A stretch of 32,375 nt of DNA from SIG701 sp045123975 (GTDB lineage Bacteria > Bacillota > Clostridia > Oscillospirales > CAG-272), in assembly GCA_045123975.1 (NCBI GenBank), contig JBGVKV010000086.1, positions 1 to 32,375 on the forward strand. Direction: 5' to 3'. Made by a program: the position numbers and the translations under genes. This document shows, piece by piece, positions 24,487 through 32,375 of the stretch. The notes beneath the pieces are model-generated. The model did no database searches and was not told the DNA's origin. It saw only the letters and a program-made list of their open reading frames with translations. Position 1 is the first letter of the stretch, and every line of letters starts with the position of its first letter.

Positions 24487-26868
24487 ATGAGTTTTGATAA
24501 AAAAACACTCCGTACATTGGAGTTTGATAAAATTTGCGAGCGTCTGGTGACTCTGGCTGCAACGGACGGTGCCAAGGCAAAAGCTGCGTCCCTTATGCCG
24601 GACAACGATCCGGATACGATCCGTCGGCGTCTGACCCGCACTACCGATGCAAAACGTTTGGTTACCCTGAAAGGTATGCCTGTTTTTGGCGGGGTAAAGG
24701 ACGTGGGTGCTGCTCTTGAGCGGGCAGAGAAGGGAGCTACTCTCAGTCCGAGAGAACTTCTGGATATAGCCGGTGTGCTTCGCTGCGCCCGCGTGTTATC
24801 GGATTATAGCCGCGGTGAGCGGAATTTCACTACCGTTCTGGACGAAATCTTCGAGAGGCTGATCCCCAATCGTGTACTGGAGGAGCGGATATTCCGTTCC
24901 ATCCCCGCGGAGGATATGATTGCCGACGAGGCAAGCCCGGCCCTGGCGGAGATCCGCCGCAAAATCCGCGCGGTGAACAGCAAGATCAAGGATCTTCTGC
25001 AGAAATACACCGGCGGCGGTACCATGAGCAAGTTTTTGCAGGAGAATATCGTTACCACCCGAAGCGGTCGTTTCGTTATCCCTGTTAAGGCAGAATACCG
25101 GAATGAGGTCAAGGGCCTGATCCACGATACATCCGCATCCGGCGCCACCTTGTTCGTGGAGCCGATGGCCGTAGTGGATGCCAATAACGAGCTTCGCACC
25201 CTGGAAAGCAACGAGACCCATGAAATCGAACGTATCCTTGCGGAGATGTCCGCCGCTTGCGCGGAGATTTCTCATTCCGTTACGCTGAATTATCTGAACA
25301 TTACCGATCTGTCCTTCATTTTTGCCTGCGCCGCACTGTCCTTCCAGATGGACGCGTCGGAGCCGATACTGTCCGAGAAGCAGGAGATGCGCCTGACAGA
25401 GGCACGCCATCCGCTTCTGGATCCGAAAAAGGTAGTGCCCATTACCGTGGCGCTTGGGGAAAATTACCGCATGCTGGTGATTACCGGCCCCAATACGGGC
25501 GGTAAGACCGTTACCCTGAAAACGATTGGTCTGTTTTCCCTGATGGCGCAAGCGGGACTTCATATCCCTGCCCGTGCCAATTCCGTTGTCTGCGTGTTTG
25601 ACGATATCTTTTCCGATATCGGTGATGAGCAAAGCATTGAACAATCTCTTTCCACTTTCTCTTCGCATATGGTGGGTATCGTACCCATCATGGAGAAAAT
25701 GACGGACCGATCCCTTATCCTCTTCGATGAATTGGGTGCCGGCACCGATCCCGTCGAAGGCGCCGCATTGGCGATCTCCATTTTGGATGAAGTGCGTCAG
25801 CGCGGTGCACTTTGTGCCGCTACCACACACTATGCGGAATTGAAGGCTTATGCCATCGAAACGGAGGACGTAATCAACGCCTCCTGTGAATTTGACGTGG
25901 AAACACTCCGTCCCACCTACCGATTGATGATCGGAACGCCCGGAAAATCCAACGCTTTTGCCATTTCGGAGAAGCTGGGATTGCAGAAAGCGATCGTGGA
26001 TCGTGCTCGCCACTACGTGGACACCGGTTCCCGCGATTTTGAGGCGGTTATTGAGAAGCTGGAAAACACCCGTATGCAGCTGGAGGCTGAGCAGGCACAG
26101 ACGGAGCAGCTCCGCCGTGAGTATGAGGCATTCAAAAACAAGGCAGAGCGCAAAATGTCCGATAAGCTGGGCCGTGCGGAAAAAGAAGCGGAAAAGATGC
26201 GCGCCCAGGCCGAGCAGATGCTGCTCAGTGCCAAGGCTACCAGCAATTATATCTACGACCAGTTGGACAAGCTTCAGAAGCAAAGAGAATCCGAGAAACT
26301 GGCGGAGCATTTGTCCGAGGCGAAAAAGAATATCCGTGCCCGTGTGCGGGATTACGAAAACGCAGCCTACGTGCCGGAAGAGGATGATGAGGATTACGTA
26401 TTGCCCCGTGATCTGGTGAAGGGGGACCGTGTCCGTCATAAAAACCTGGGCACAAACGGTGTCCTGCTGGACAATCCCGATAAGAACGGTAACGTTTCCA
26501 TTCGGATCGGTCAGGTAAAGACACGTGCCAACGTGAAGGATCTGCGGCTGATCGGCGACGGCGAAACGGAAGAAAATCGGGATCGCCGCAACCAAAAGGA
26601 GCACCGCGCCCTTGTTACACGTACCTTCAAGCCGGAGATTGACGTGCGCGGAGAAACCGGCGAGGACGCCTGGTTTATGATCGATAAGTATCTGGACGAA
26701 GCACAGGTGGCGTCCATCCATTCCGTGACGATCATTCACGGTAAGGGAACGGGTGCGCTCCGTGCTGCGATCTGGAATAATTTGAAAAAGGATTCCCGTG
26801 TATCTGCCTTCCGTGCCGGTGTGTACGGCGAGGGCGATTACGGTGTAACCGTTGTAGAACTCAAATAA
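24487..26868 (+). CDS. mutS2: Endonuclease MutS2
   Basis: The 793-residue protein begins with the core/lever domain (SFDKKTLRTLEFDKICERL), then a MutS-type ATPase with Walker A GPNTGGKTVTLKT at 334-341, FDDIFSDIGDEQSIEQSLSTFSSH, and Walker B LILFDELGAGTDPVEG. A long coiled-coil region at about 510-630 is rich in Glu, Lys and Arg. A KOW-like segment follows, then a C-terminal Smr nuclease domain at about 718-793 (IDVRGETGEDAW; IIHGKGTGALR). It suppresses homologous recombination or resolves stalled ribosomes, depending on species. The ATG at 24487 has AAAGGAG 6 bases upstream. The N-terminal mismatch-recognition domain of MutS is absent, as is normal for MutS2. Confidence 0.96.
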   Translation: MSFDKKTLRTLEFDKICERLVTLAATDGAKAKAASLMPDNDPDTIRRRLTRTTDAKRLVTLKGMPVFGGVKDVGAALERAEKGATLSPRELLDIAGVLRCARVLSDYSRGERNFTTVLDEIFERLIPNRVLEERIFRSIPAEDMIADEASPALAEIRRKIRAVNSKIKDLLQKYTGGGTMSKFLQENIVTTRSGRFVIPVKAEYRNEVKGLIHDTSASGATLFVEPMAVVDANNELRTLESNETHEIERILAEMSAACAEISHSVTLNYLNITDLSFIFACAALSFQMDASEPILSEKQEMRLTEARHPLLDPKKVVPITVALGENYRMLVITGPNTGGKTVTLKTIGLFSLMAQAGLHIPARANSVVCVFDDIFSDIGDEQSIEQSLSTFSSHMVGIVPIMEKMTDRSLILFDELGAGTDPVEGAALAISILDEVRQRGALCAATTHYAELKAYAIETEDVINASCEFDVETLRPTYRLMIGTPGKSNAFAISEKLGLQKAIVDRARHYVDTGSRDFEAVIEKLENTRMQLEAEQAQTEQLRREYEAFKNKAERKMSDKLGRAEKEAEKMRAQAEQMLLSAKATSNYIYDQLDKLQKQRESEKLAEHLSEAKKNIRARVRDYENAAYVPEEDDEDYVLPRDLVKGDRVRHKNLGTNGVLLDNPDKNGNVSIRIGQVKTRANVKDLRLIGDGETEENRDRRNQKEHRALVTRTFKPEIDVRGETGEDAWFMIDKYLDEAQVASIHSVTIIHGKGTGALRAAIWNNLKKDSRVSAFRAGVYGEGDYGVTVVELK

Positions 26869-26897
26869 GACGTATAACACAGAAGGTGTCAACAGCT

Positions 26898-28196
26898 ATG
26901 AAAAACGTATTGTGTGAAAAAACGAGACTGGGCGGTTTGCTTCTGCGGTGCACGGCGATGCTTATCTCTGTCGTGATCCTGTTCAGCGGTTGTGTGTCCT
27001 TCCGTCCCAATGACGGAGTAGGCAGGGAGACGACCGCACCCGACGTAACGGATCCGCCTGTAACCATTCCGCCTGCAACGGATGATGCGACAACGGCAAC
27101 GGATGAGCCCGTTACCGAGCCGCCGGAAACAGAACCGCCCGTACCGCCGGAACAGCGCGTGTCGGTTTTGGCCGTTGGCGATAATATTATCCACGAGGCC
27201 GTGTTTACCGATGCGAAGAATCGTGCCTCTGACGGTGCGGAATACGATTTTGTACCTATGTATGAGGGCGTGACCGAGCGGATCTCCGAAGCAGATATTG
27301 CCTTCATCAACCATGAATGTCCCGCCGCCGGTAAGGAATACGGAATTTCCGGATATCCTACCTTCAATTCTCCCCGGGAGTCGGTGGATGCACTGGTAGA
27401 GGTTGGCTTTGACGTGATCAATTTGGCCAACAACCACATTCTGGACAAGCGCGTGGCCGGTGCCCGTGCTACGGCGGAATACGTGCAGTCATTGCCCGTT
27501 ACGGAATTGGGTGTATACCTGGATGAGGAGGATCACAATAATCTCCGCATTACGGAAGTAAACGGTGTGCGGATTGCCTGGTTGTCCTTCTTTGATCTGA
27601 CCATTCTGCAGTATACGCCTAATATGAACAATATTGTTATCCCTCTTATGGATGACGACTCGAAGATTACCTCCGCTATTGCCGATGCAAAAACCAAGGC
27701 GGATTTCGTGATCGTGTCTGCCCATTGGGGCAGAGAGCAGCCCCAGGTAACGAAGGAACAGAAGCGTGTGGCCAAGCTTATGGCGGAAGCCGGCGCCGAT
27801 GTGATCCTGGGCCATCACTCTCATATCATTCAGCCGGTGGAGTGGCACGATAATGCAAACGGAAGCCGTACGCTGATTGCGTATTCTTTGGGTAACTTCA
27901 TCTCTACGCAGTATTACGCCAACAATATGATCGGCGGTATGCTGACCTTTGACGTTGTCAAGAACGACAGCGGAGCGTGCACGCTTGAGAATATCGTTTT
28001 CCGTCCCACGGTTACCCATTACAGCTTTAACCGGGACAGCTTGCAGCTGTATATGCTGGAGGATTATACGGAAGATATGGCCAAGACCCATGGCACCACG
28101 CTGAAGTCCAACCCCGAACCTTTCACGCTGCAGTGGATCTACAGCCACGTCCGTTCAGTGATAGACGAGGCGTTTCTGCCCGAGTATTTTGAGTAA
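26898..28196 (+). CDS. CapA-family metallophosphoesterase-like lipoprotein
   Basis: The 432-residue protein has a signal peptide with lipobox FSGC (Cys28) and a Thr/Pro/Glu-rich spacer at about 35-85. A CapA (poly-gamma-glutamate synthesis type) domain follows at about 88-400: VSVLAVGDNIIHEAV, INHECPAAG, FDVINLANNHILDKR, VSAHWGREQ, GADVILGHHSHIIQPVEW and YSLGNFIS. The fold is that of calcineurin-like phosphoesterases, and the Asp/His/Asn metal ligands appear present. No capB/capC genes are nearby, so a role in cell-envelope metabolism rather than capsule synthesis is more likely. The ATG at 26898 has AAGGTG upstream. It is followed by a cell-wall amidase. Confidence 0.9.
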   Translation: MKNVLCEKTRLGGLLLRCTAMLISVVILFSGCVSFRPNDGVGRETTAPDVTDPPVTIPPATDDATTATDEPVTEPPETEPPVPPEQRVSVLAVGDNIIHEAVFTDAKNRASDGAEYDFVPMYEGVTERISEADIAFINHECPAAGKEYGISGYPTFNSPRESVDALVEVGFDVINLANNHILDKRVAGARATAEYVQSLPVTELGVYLDEEDHNNLRITEVNGVRIAWLSFFDLTILQYTPNMNNIVIPLMDDDSKITSAIADAKTKADFVIVSAHWGREQPQVTKEQKRVAKLMAEAGADVILGHHSHIIQPVEWHDNANGSRTLIAYSLGNFISTQYYANNMIGGMLTFDVVKNDSGACTLENIVFRPTVTHYSFNRDSLQLYMLEDYTEDMAKTHGTTLKSNPEPFTLQWIYSHVRSVIDEAFLPEYFE

Positions 28197-28211
28197 TTCA
28201 GGAGAGGCGAT

Positions 28212-28979
28212 ATGAAAAGAATTATCGCATACATACTGCTAGTCTTGGCGATGGGCGGCCTCCTTGTTTCCTGTCGGGAAAGCGTTCCCGCCGTGTCCGA
28301 CGGTTTTGGGCGTGTGCCCGGGGAATTCAATAACGATACAGGAAACGCATCCGCGAAAGATGAGGTAAAGGACGAGCGCATTACCGTTTGCGTGGATCCG
28401 GGTCACGGCTTCGGAGACATTGGTACCACCTCTGCCTATTTGGGCGAATGGGGTGAAAAGGACGTTACCTTTTCCATAGCCACGATGTTGGCGGAGGAAT
28501 TGGAAACACGGGGATACCGCGTACATATGCTGCACGACGGTGTAACGATTCCTGCAAACGCCAACGCGGACGAAAACAATCTTTTCCGCCCGAAAGAACG
28601 GATCGAATCGATCCGCGATGCGGATATTGATTACTACGTGTCCATCCACTGCGACGCTTATGCGGCGGACGAGTCCGTAATGGGCACCCGTGTGTATTAC
28701 GCAAGCGGTACTTCGTTTACCAAAAAGTCCAAATCGGCTGCCAGCGAAATCAAAAACGCTATCAACGATCTTTTGCCCGATGCCAAGCCTACGAGAGTCA
28801 TTGACAAGAGCTACGAGGAAGCGTATTACGTAATCCGTGAAGCACCGGTTCCGTCCTCACTGATTGAGGTGGGCTTCGTAACCAATCCGACTGATGCAAA
28901 AAATATGCTGGATGAATCCTGGCGTCGGTCGATCGCGCAGGGAATTGCCGCGGGAATTAATGCCTTCTTTGCAGAGTAA
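28212..28979 (+). CDS. N-acetylmuramoyl-L-alanine amidase (Amidase_3) lipoprotein
   Basis: The 255-residue protein has a signal peptide with lipobox LVSC (Cys21), a short linker, and a zinc amidase domain at about 57-255. Zinc ligands are His65 (VCVDPGHGFGD), Glu in EWGEKDVTF and His in YYVSIHCDAY. The catalytic Glu lies in SSLIEVGFVTNPTDA. It should cut the amide bond between muramic acid and the stem peptide, outside the membrane. AGGAGAGG precedes the ATG. It is the last gene of the long yqfC-led operon, 15 bases after capA. The N-terminal lipid anchor instead of SH3 or LysM domains is a minor peculiarity. Confidence 0.93.
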   Translation: MKRIIAYILLVLAMGGLLVSCRESVPAVSDGFGRVPGEFNNDTGNASAKDEVKDERITVCVDPGHGFGDIGTTSAYLGEWGEKDVTFSIATMLAEELETRGYRVHMLHDGVTIPANANADENNLFRPKERIESIRDADIDYYVSIHCDAYAADESVMGTRVYYASGTSFTKKSKSAASEIKNAINDLLPDAKPTRVIDKSYEEAYYVIREAPVPSSLIEVGFVTNPTDAKNMLDESWRRSIAQGIAAGINAFFAE

Positions 28980-29025
28980 ACCATAAATTGTACCGTATCC
29001 TGTGTCGATTTATGAAAATGCCATA

Positions 29026-29054
29026 TTGATTTTTTGTGAAGAATGTATTATAAT
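29026..29054 (+). promoter_or_regulatory. Sigma-A promoter of a short structured transcript
   Basis: TTGATT at 29026-29031 and perfect TATAAT at 29049-29054 have a 17-base spacer. Transcription should begin near 29061. Confidence 0.75.
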
Positions 29055-29089
29055 AAGAGTAATCTTATTTTATCATGAGGTGTTGTGCC

Positions 29090-29176
29090 ATGTTTTCCGT
29101 GTCCTTTATCCATATGGTTGCTATGAAGAACATGGGATACCTCTATGCTTACGGACAGTACAGCGTTATATTATAA
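29090..29176 (+). CDS. Possible 28-residue leader or small peptide, Tyr- and Met-rich
   Basis: The ATG at 29090 has GAGGTG at 29077-29082 upstream, and the frame ends with TAA 6 bases before the terminator stem. The peptide contains MVAMKNMGYLYAYGQY, with four Tyr in nine residues. The coupling of stop codon to terminator resembles leader peptides, but Tyr has no obvious link to PRPP synthesis. It may be chance; no homologue is known to me. Confidence 0.3.
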   Translation: MFSVSFIHMVAMKNMGYLYAYGQYSVIL

Positions 29177-29182
29177 CATTGG

Positions 29183-29213
29183 CAGGAGAATGTTTTCGCA
29201 TTCTCCTGTTTTT
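29183..29213 (+). terminator. Rho-independent terminator of the short transcript
   Basis: A 10-bp perfect stem (CAGGAGAATG / CATTCTCCTG) with a TTTTCG loop is followed by TTTTT. It lies 75 bases before prs. Confidence 0.9.
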
Positions 29214-29258
29214 GCTGTTTGTTGCACGTATCTGTGTTTGGATAAGCACGGATTGGAA

Positions 29259-29264
29259 TATAAT
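29259..29264 (+). promoter_or_regulatory. Possible -10 element for prs
   Basis: A perfect TATAAT sits 23 bases before the prs ATG, but hexamers at -35 distances are poor (TGTTTG at 18). If real, prs is independent of the upstream short transcript; if not, the terminator controls prs. Confidence 0.3.
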
Positions 29265-29287
29265 TACTTAATATAAAGGGGATTATC

Positions 29288-30430
29288 ATGAAAGAGCTTT
29301 TGTATGGTGAGTTGGCTGTCATCGGTATGAGCGGCTGTGAGGAGTTTGTGGATCAGGTCGATCGGTACTTGAAGGAATGGCGCCACAACGACAGCGATGA
29401 ATCGGCTACATACGTAATTGATGCGGATTGCCCCCGTTTCGGTTCCGGTGAAGCAAAGGCTTTGATCCATCAGTCTATGCGCGGACGTGACGTGTACATC
29501 ATTTCCGACTGCTTCAACTATGGTGTTACCTACAATATGCGCGGTGTCCAGATTCCCATGAGTCCGGACGATCACTTCCAGGATCTGAAGCGTGTGATTG
29601 CCGCCATCGAGGGTAAGGCGCGCCGTATTTCCGTAATTATGCCTATGCTGTATGAGGGCCGTCAGCACAAGAGATCCGCACGCGAGTCTCTGGACTGCGC
29701 ACTGGCTCTGCAGGAGCTGGTTGGCATGGGCGTTGCCAATATCATTACCTTCGACGCTCACGATCCCCGTGTGCAGAACGCAATCCCTCTGCACGGATTT
29801 GACAACGTGCATCCCACCTACCAGATGATCAAGGCACTGGTGCATGAGTATCCGGACATCTCTTTGTCCCACGATCAGATCACCATTATCTCTCCCGATG
29901 AAGGTGCTATGTCCCGCTGCATGTACTACTCCTCCGTTATGGGCGTAGACATCGGTATGTTCTACAAGCGCCGCAACTACGCTGTCATTATCAACGGTAA
30001 GAATCCTATCGAGGCCCACGAGTATCTTGGTAAGAGCATCAAGGGTAAGGACGTTATCGTTGTTGACGATATGATCTCCTCCGGTGAGTCCATTCTGGAC
30101 GTTTCCATGCAGCTGAAGGAGAAGGGCGCTCGCCGCATCTTCCTGTTTATCACCTTCGGTCTGTTCTGCAACGGTCTGGAGATCTTCGATGAGGCATTTG
30201 AGAAGGGCATCATCGATAAGGTGTTCACCACCAACCTGGTATACTGCCCGCCGGAGCTTCTGGCACGCAAGTGGTACCATCAGGTAAATATGTGTAAGTA
30301 CGTGTCCTATATCATTGACACGCTGAATCACGATGAGTCTATCAGCACCCTCCTGAATCCTGTGACCCGCATCCACAATCTGCTGGACAGACAGGCAAAG
30401 CATCTGGAGAGTCTCGGCTCTAAGGAGTAA
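29288..30430 (+). CDS. prs: Ribose-phosphate pyrophosphokinase (PRPP synthetase)
   Basis: The 380-residue enzyme makes PRPP from ribose 5-phosphate and ATP for nucleotide, His and Trp synthesis. The PRPP-binding loop VIVVDDMISSGES lies at about 257-269. MPMLYEGRQHKRSARES replaces the usual PYYGYSRQDRK region, and IITFDAHDPRVQNAIP corresponds to the conserved DLHxxQIQGFF area. It is about 65 residues longer than the classical form and belongs to a divergent subgroup frequent in Clostridia. AAGGGG lies 6 bases before the ATG. argS starts 2 bases after its stop. Confidence 0.88.
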   Translation: MKELLYGELAVIGMSGCEEFVDQVDRYLKEWRHNDSDESATYVIDADCPRFGSGEAKALIHQSMRGRDVYIISDCFNYGVTYNMRGVQIPMSPDDHFQDLKRVIAAIEGKARRISVIMPMLYEGRQHKRSARESLDCALALQELVGMGVANIITFDAHDPRVQNAIPLHGFDNVHPTYQMIKALVHEYPDISLSHDQITIISPDEGAMSRCMYYSSVMGVDIGMFYKRRNYAVIINGKNPIEAHEYLGKSIKGKDVIVVDDMISSGESILDVSMQLKEKGARRIFLFITFGLFCNGLEIFDEAFEKGIIDKVFTTNLVYCPPELLARKWYHQVNMCKYVSYIIDTLNHDESISTLLNPVTRIHNLLDRQAKHLESLGSKE

Positions 30431-30432
30431 TT

Positions 30433-32148
30433 ATGATTAACTTCAAAAAACAAATTGCCAATTCGATCCTTTCGGCCATCGGTGAGCTGTGGCCTGCGGC
30501 CGAGCTGACTGCCGCCGAGATCGAAGAAATGCTGGAATATCCGCCGGATGAGGCCATGGGCAATCTTGCGTTCCCCTGCTTCAAGCTGAGCCGTGTCCTG
30601 CGCGCTGCGCCTCCGGCCATCGCCTCCGCCATAGCGGAAAAGATCGGTTCTCCCGATATGGCGAAGATCAGTGTGGCAGGCGGCTATCTGAATATCCATC
30701 TGGCTGAATCCTATCTGGCAGACACTGTTCTGTCCGCTATCGAGGATAAAAAAGAGAACTACGGCTCCTCCGATATGGGTGCCGGCAAGAACGTGGTGCT
30801 GGATTATTCCTCCCCCAACGTATCCAAGCCCTTCCACATCGGTCATCTGGGAACGACCGTCATCGGTCACTCCCTGAAGCTGCTTCACCAGTTCTGCGGA
30901 TACAACTGCATCGGTATCAATCACCTGGGTGACTGGGGTACTCAGAACGGCAAGCAGATCGTTGCGTTCCGTAAATGGGGCAACCGTGAGGACGTAGAAA
31001 AGGGCGGCATCGACGAGCTTGTTCGCCTGTACGTAAAGTTCCACGAGGAAGCGGAGAAGGATCCCTCCCTCAATGACGAGGCCAGAGCGGCATTTACTGC
31101 TTTGGAGCACCATGACCCTGAGTGCATGGAGCTTTGGAAGATGTTCATCGACATCAGCATGCAGGAGTATCAGAAGACCTACAGCCAGCTGGGTATCGAA
31201 TTCGACAGCTACAACGGCGAGAGCTTCTATACCGATAAAATGCCTGCCGTCGTTGCGGAAATGAAAGAGAAGAACATTCTGAAAATCGATGATGGCGCAT
31301 CCATCGTCGATCTGGAAGAGTACAATATGCCTCCTTGCCTCATTCTGAAGCGAGACGGCTCCACCTTGTATCCTACCCGTGACATCGCTGCGGCTCTGTA
31401 CCGCCGCAACACCTATGATTTTGCCAAGTGCATCTACGTGACCTCTGCCGGTCAGTCTCTCCACTTTGCACAGTGGTTCCGCGTTCTCGGCATTATGGGT
31501 TACGATTGGGCACAGACCGATCTGGTGCACGTTCCCTATGGCACGGTTTCCATCAACGGCGCCAAGCTGGCAACCCGTACCGGTAACGTAGTACTTCTCC
31601 GTGATCTGTTCGCGCAGGCCATCGAGAAGGTGCGTGAGATCATGCTGGAGAAGAACCCCAATCTGCCCAACCGCGAGGAAACAGCGGAAGCAGTGGGTGT
31701 GGGCGCTATTGTGTTCAACTACCTGTATAACAGCCGCATCAAGGATATCAACTTCACCCTGGAGAATGCCTTGAGCTTTGACGGCAGCACCGGTCCCTAC
31801 GCGCAGTACACCTTTGCCCGTACCTGCTCCATTCAGGAGAAGGCAGGGGATCTGCCGCTGGTGGGTGATGCGAAGATCACCGCGCCCGAAGAGGCCGCAC
31901 TGCTGGTTACCCTCTCCAAGTTCCCCGAGAAGGTGCTGGATGCAGTAGCTCAGTACGAGCCTTCCATCATTACCCGTTACGTTATCGACGTTTGTACCGC
32001 CTTCAACCGGTTCTATCAGAATTGCCCGATCCTGTCTGCGGAGGACGAAAGTGTGCGCGCATCCCGTGTTCGCTTTGCCCGCGCAACCGGTACCGTGCTT
32101 CGCAACGCCCTGCGTCTGATCTGCATCAAGACGCCGGAAAAAATTTAA
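30433..32148 (+). CDS. argS: Arginine-tRNA ligase
   Basis: The 571-residue class I synthetase has an N-terminal tRNA D-loop-binding domain (about 1-110). The catalytic core holds the HIGH motif in SSPNVSKPFHIGHLGTT (about 135-138). KLATRTGNVVLLRDL stands at the KMSKS position (about 378-388), where ArgRS commonly lacks the canonical lysine set. A C-terminal anticodon-binding DALR domain follows, with FDGSTGPYAQYTFARTCSI and FNRFYQNCPIL. AAGGAG lies 5 bases before the ATG. Length and order match the family. Co-transcription with prs is likely. Confidence 0.96.
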   Translation: MINFKKQIANSILSAIGELWPAAELTAAEIEEMLEYPPDEAMGNLAFPCFKLSRVLRAAPPAIASAIAEKIGSPDMAKISVAGGYLNIHLAESYLADTVLSAIEDKKENYGSSDMGAGKNVVLDYSSPNVSKPFHIGHLGTTVIGHSLKLLHQFCGYNCIGINHLGDWGTQNGKQIVAFRKWGNREDVEKGGIDELVRLYVKFHEEAEKDPSLNDEARAAFTALEHHDPECMELWKMFIDISMQEYQKTYSQLGIEFDSYNGESFYTDKMPAVVAEMKEKNILKIDDGASIVDLEEYNMPPCLILKRDGSTLYPTRDIAAALYRRNTYDFAKCIYVTSAGQSLHFAQWFRVLGIMGYDWAQTDLVHVPYGTVSINGAKLATRTGNVVLLRDLFAQAIEKVREIMLEKNPNLPNREETAEAVGVGAIVFNYLYNSRIKDINFTLENALSFDGSTGPYAQYTFARTCSIQEKAGDLPLVGDAKITAPEEAALLVTLSKFPEKVLDAVAQYEPSIITRYVIDVCTAFNRFYQNCPILSAEDESVRASRVRFARATGTVLRNALRLICIKTPEKI

Positions 32149-32168
32149 TTCACTAAACGAGGTTCACC

Positions 32169-32375
32169 ATGTCCGGACATAGCAAATGGAATAATATTAA
32201 GAATAAAAAGGCAAAGACCGACGCCGCAAAGGGCAAGATCTTTACCAAAATCGGTCGTGAAATCGTAATCGCAGTCAAGAGCGGCGGCAGTGCCGATCCG
32301 GCCCTGAACAGCAAGCTGAAGGACGTTATCGCCAAGGCTAAGGCTGCCAATATGCCCAACGACAACATCCAGCGC
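32169..32375 (+). CDS. YebC/PmpR-family protein, 3' end outside window
   Basis: Only the first 69 residues are present. They match the family start MSGHSKWNNIKNKKAKTD and continue to AKAANMPNDNIQR at the window edge. The family includes transcriptional regulators and, in recent work, factors helping ribosomes through proline-rich stretches. CGAGG lies about 7 bases before the ATG, and the gene follows argS by 20 bases. Confidence 0.93.
   Translation, partial: MSGHSKWNNIKNKKAKTDAAKGKIFTKIGREIVIAVKSGGSADPALNSKLKDVIAKAKAANMPNDNIQR

Larger units (their letters stand above)
29061..29213 (+). ncRNA. Candidate structured leader RNA or small RNA upstream of prs
   Basis: Between the promoter at 29026 and a terminator at 29183 lies a transcript of about 150 bases. 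A long hairpin pairs CATGAGGT (29074-29081) with ACCTCTATG (29139-29147), and CCATGTTTTC (29088-29097) with GAAGAACATGG (29125-29135). Both the ribosome-binding site and the ATG of a 28-codon frame are within the 5' arm. I see no match to riboswitch cores I know (purine, PRPP/ykkC, SAM, T-box). It may be an attenuator for prs or an independent sRNA. Confidence 0.45.

Noticed and set aside
24796..26892. 698-codon minus-strand frame opposite mutS2
   Set aside because: The mutS2 motifs on the plus strand are unambiguous, and the antisense product has no family features.
29002..29271. 89-codon frame through the promoter, hairpin and terminator before prs
   Set aside because: It starts before the promoter -10 and reads through a strong terminator, with no ribosome-binding site.

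Overview
The window looks like a chromosomal segment from an anaerobic, endospore-type Firmicute of class Clostridia, plausibly a gut Oscillospirales-like lineage. The reasons are a moderate G+C, strong AGGAGG ribosome-binding sites with many GTG/TTG starts, sigma-A type promoters with 17-bp spacers, lipobox lipoproteins, and sporulation genes ylbJ, yqfC and yqfD beside the conserved phoH-ybeY-era-recO block. This assignment is inference from gene content; no 16S gene or other decisive marker is present.

Region 1 (1-1.9 kb) is visibly more A+T rich than the rest and looks damaged or mobile. A sensor diguanylate cyclase enters from the left edge. It runs, out of frame, into an N-terminal piece of a 5'-nucleotidase that breaks off just before a 23-nt exact copy of the 3' end of the neighbouring initiator tRNA. 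An intact-looking tRNA-fMet / tRNA-Leu pair is transcribed leftwards from a perfect consensus promoter and ends at a terminator.

Region 2 (1.9-7.9 kb) holds a glycerophosphodiesterase-fold protein that has lost its catalytic residues, a papain-like hydrolase, miaA, and a small sugar/polyol-phosphate operon (zinc dehydrogenase plus pentose-phosphate-type epimerase). That operon is divergent from its likely DeoR repressor, with a palindromic operator between them. An RDD membrane protein follows.

Region 3 (7.9-15.4 kb) is the most distinctive part. A complete CUT1-type ABC importer (ATPase, two permeases, binding lipoprotein) runs in one direction into a surface lipoprotein with a staphylococcal-nuclease-like domain, then a lipoprotein made of four OB-fold-like repeats arranged A-B-A-B, then a strong terminator. 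The arrangement suggests a surface system that binds and cuts extracellular nucleic acid and imports a product, but the substrate is unproven.

Region 4 (15.4-29 kb) starts with two convergent orphan small membrane proteins sharing a terminator. A leftward group follows: prfB with no programmed frameshift, a SpoU-family methyltransferase, a small cysteine-rich protein, and ylbJ. A long, tightly packed rightward operon then runs yqfC-yqfD-phoH-ybeY-era-recO-mutS2-capA-amidase, combining sporulation, rRNA maturation, DNA repair and cell-wall genes.

Region 5 (29-32.4 kb) begins with a short promoter-hairpin-miniORF-terminator unit that matches no family I recognise. It is followed by PRPP synthetase, argS and the start of the YebC/PmpR gene, which runs off the right edge.
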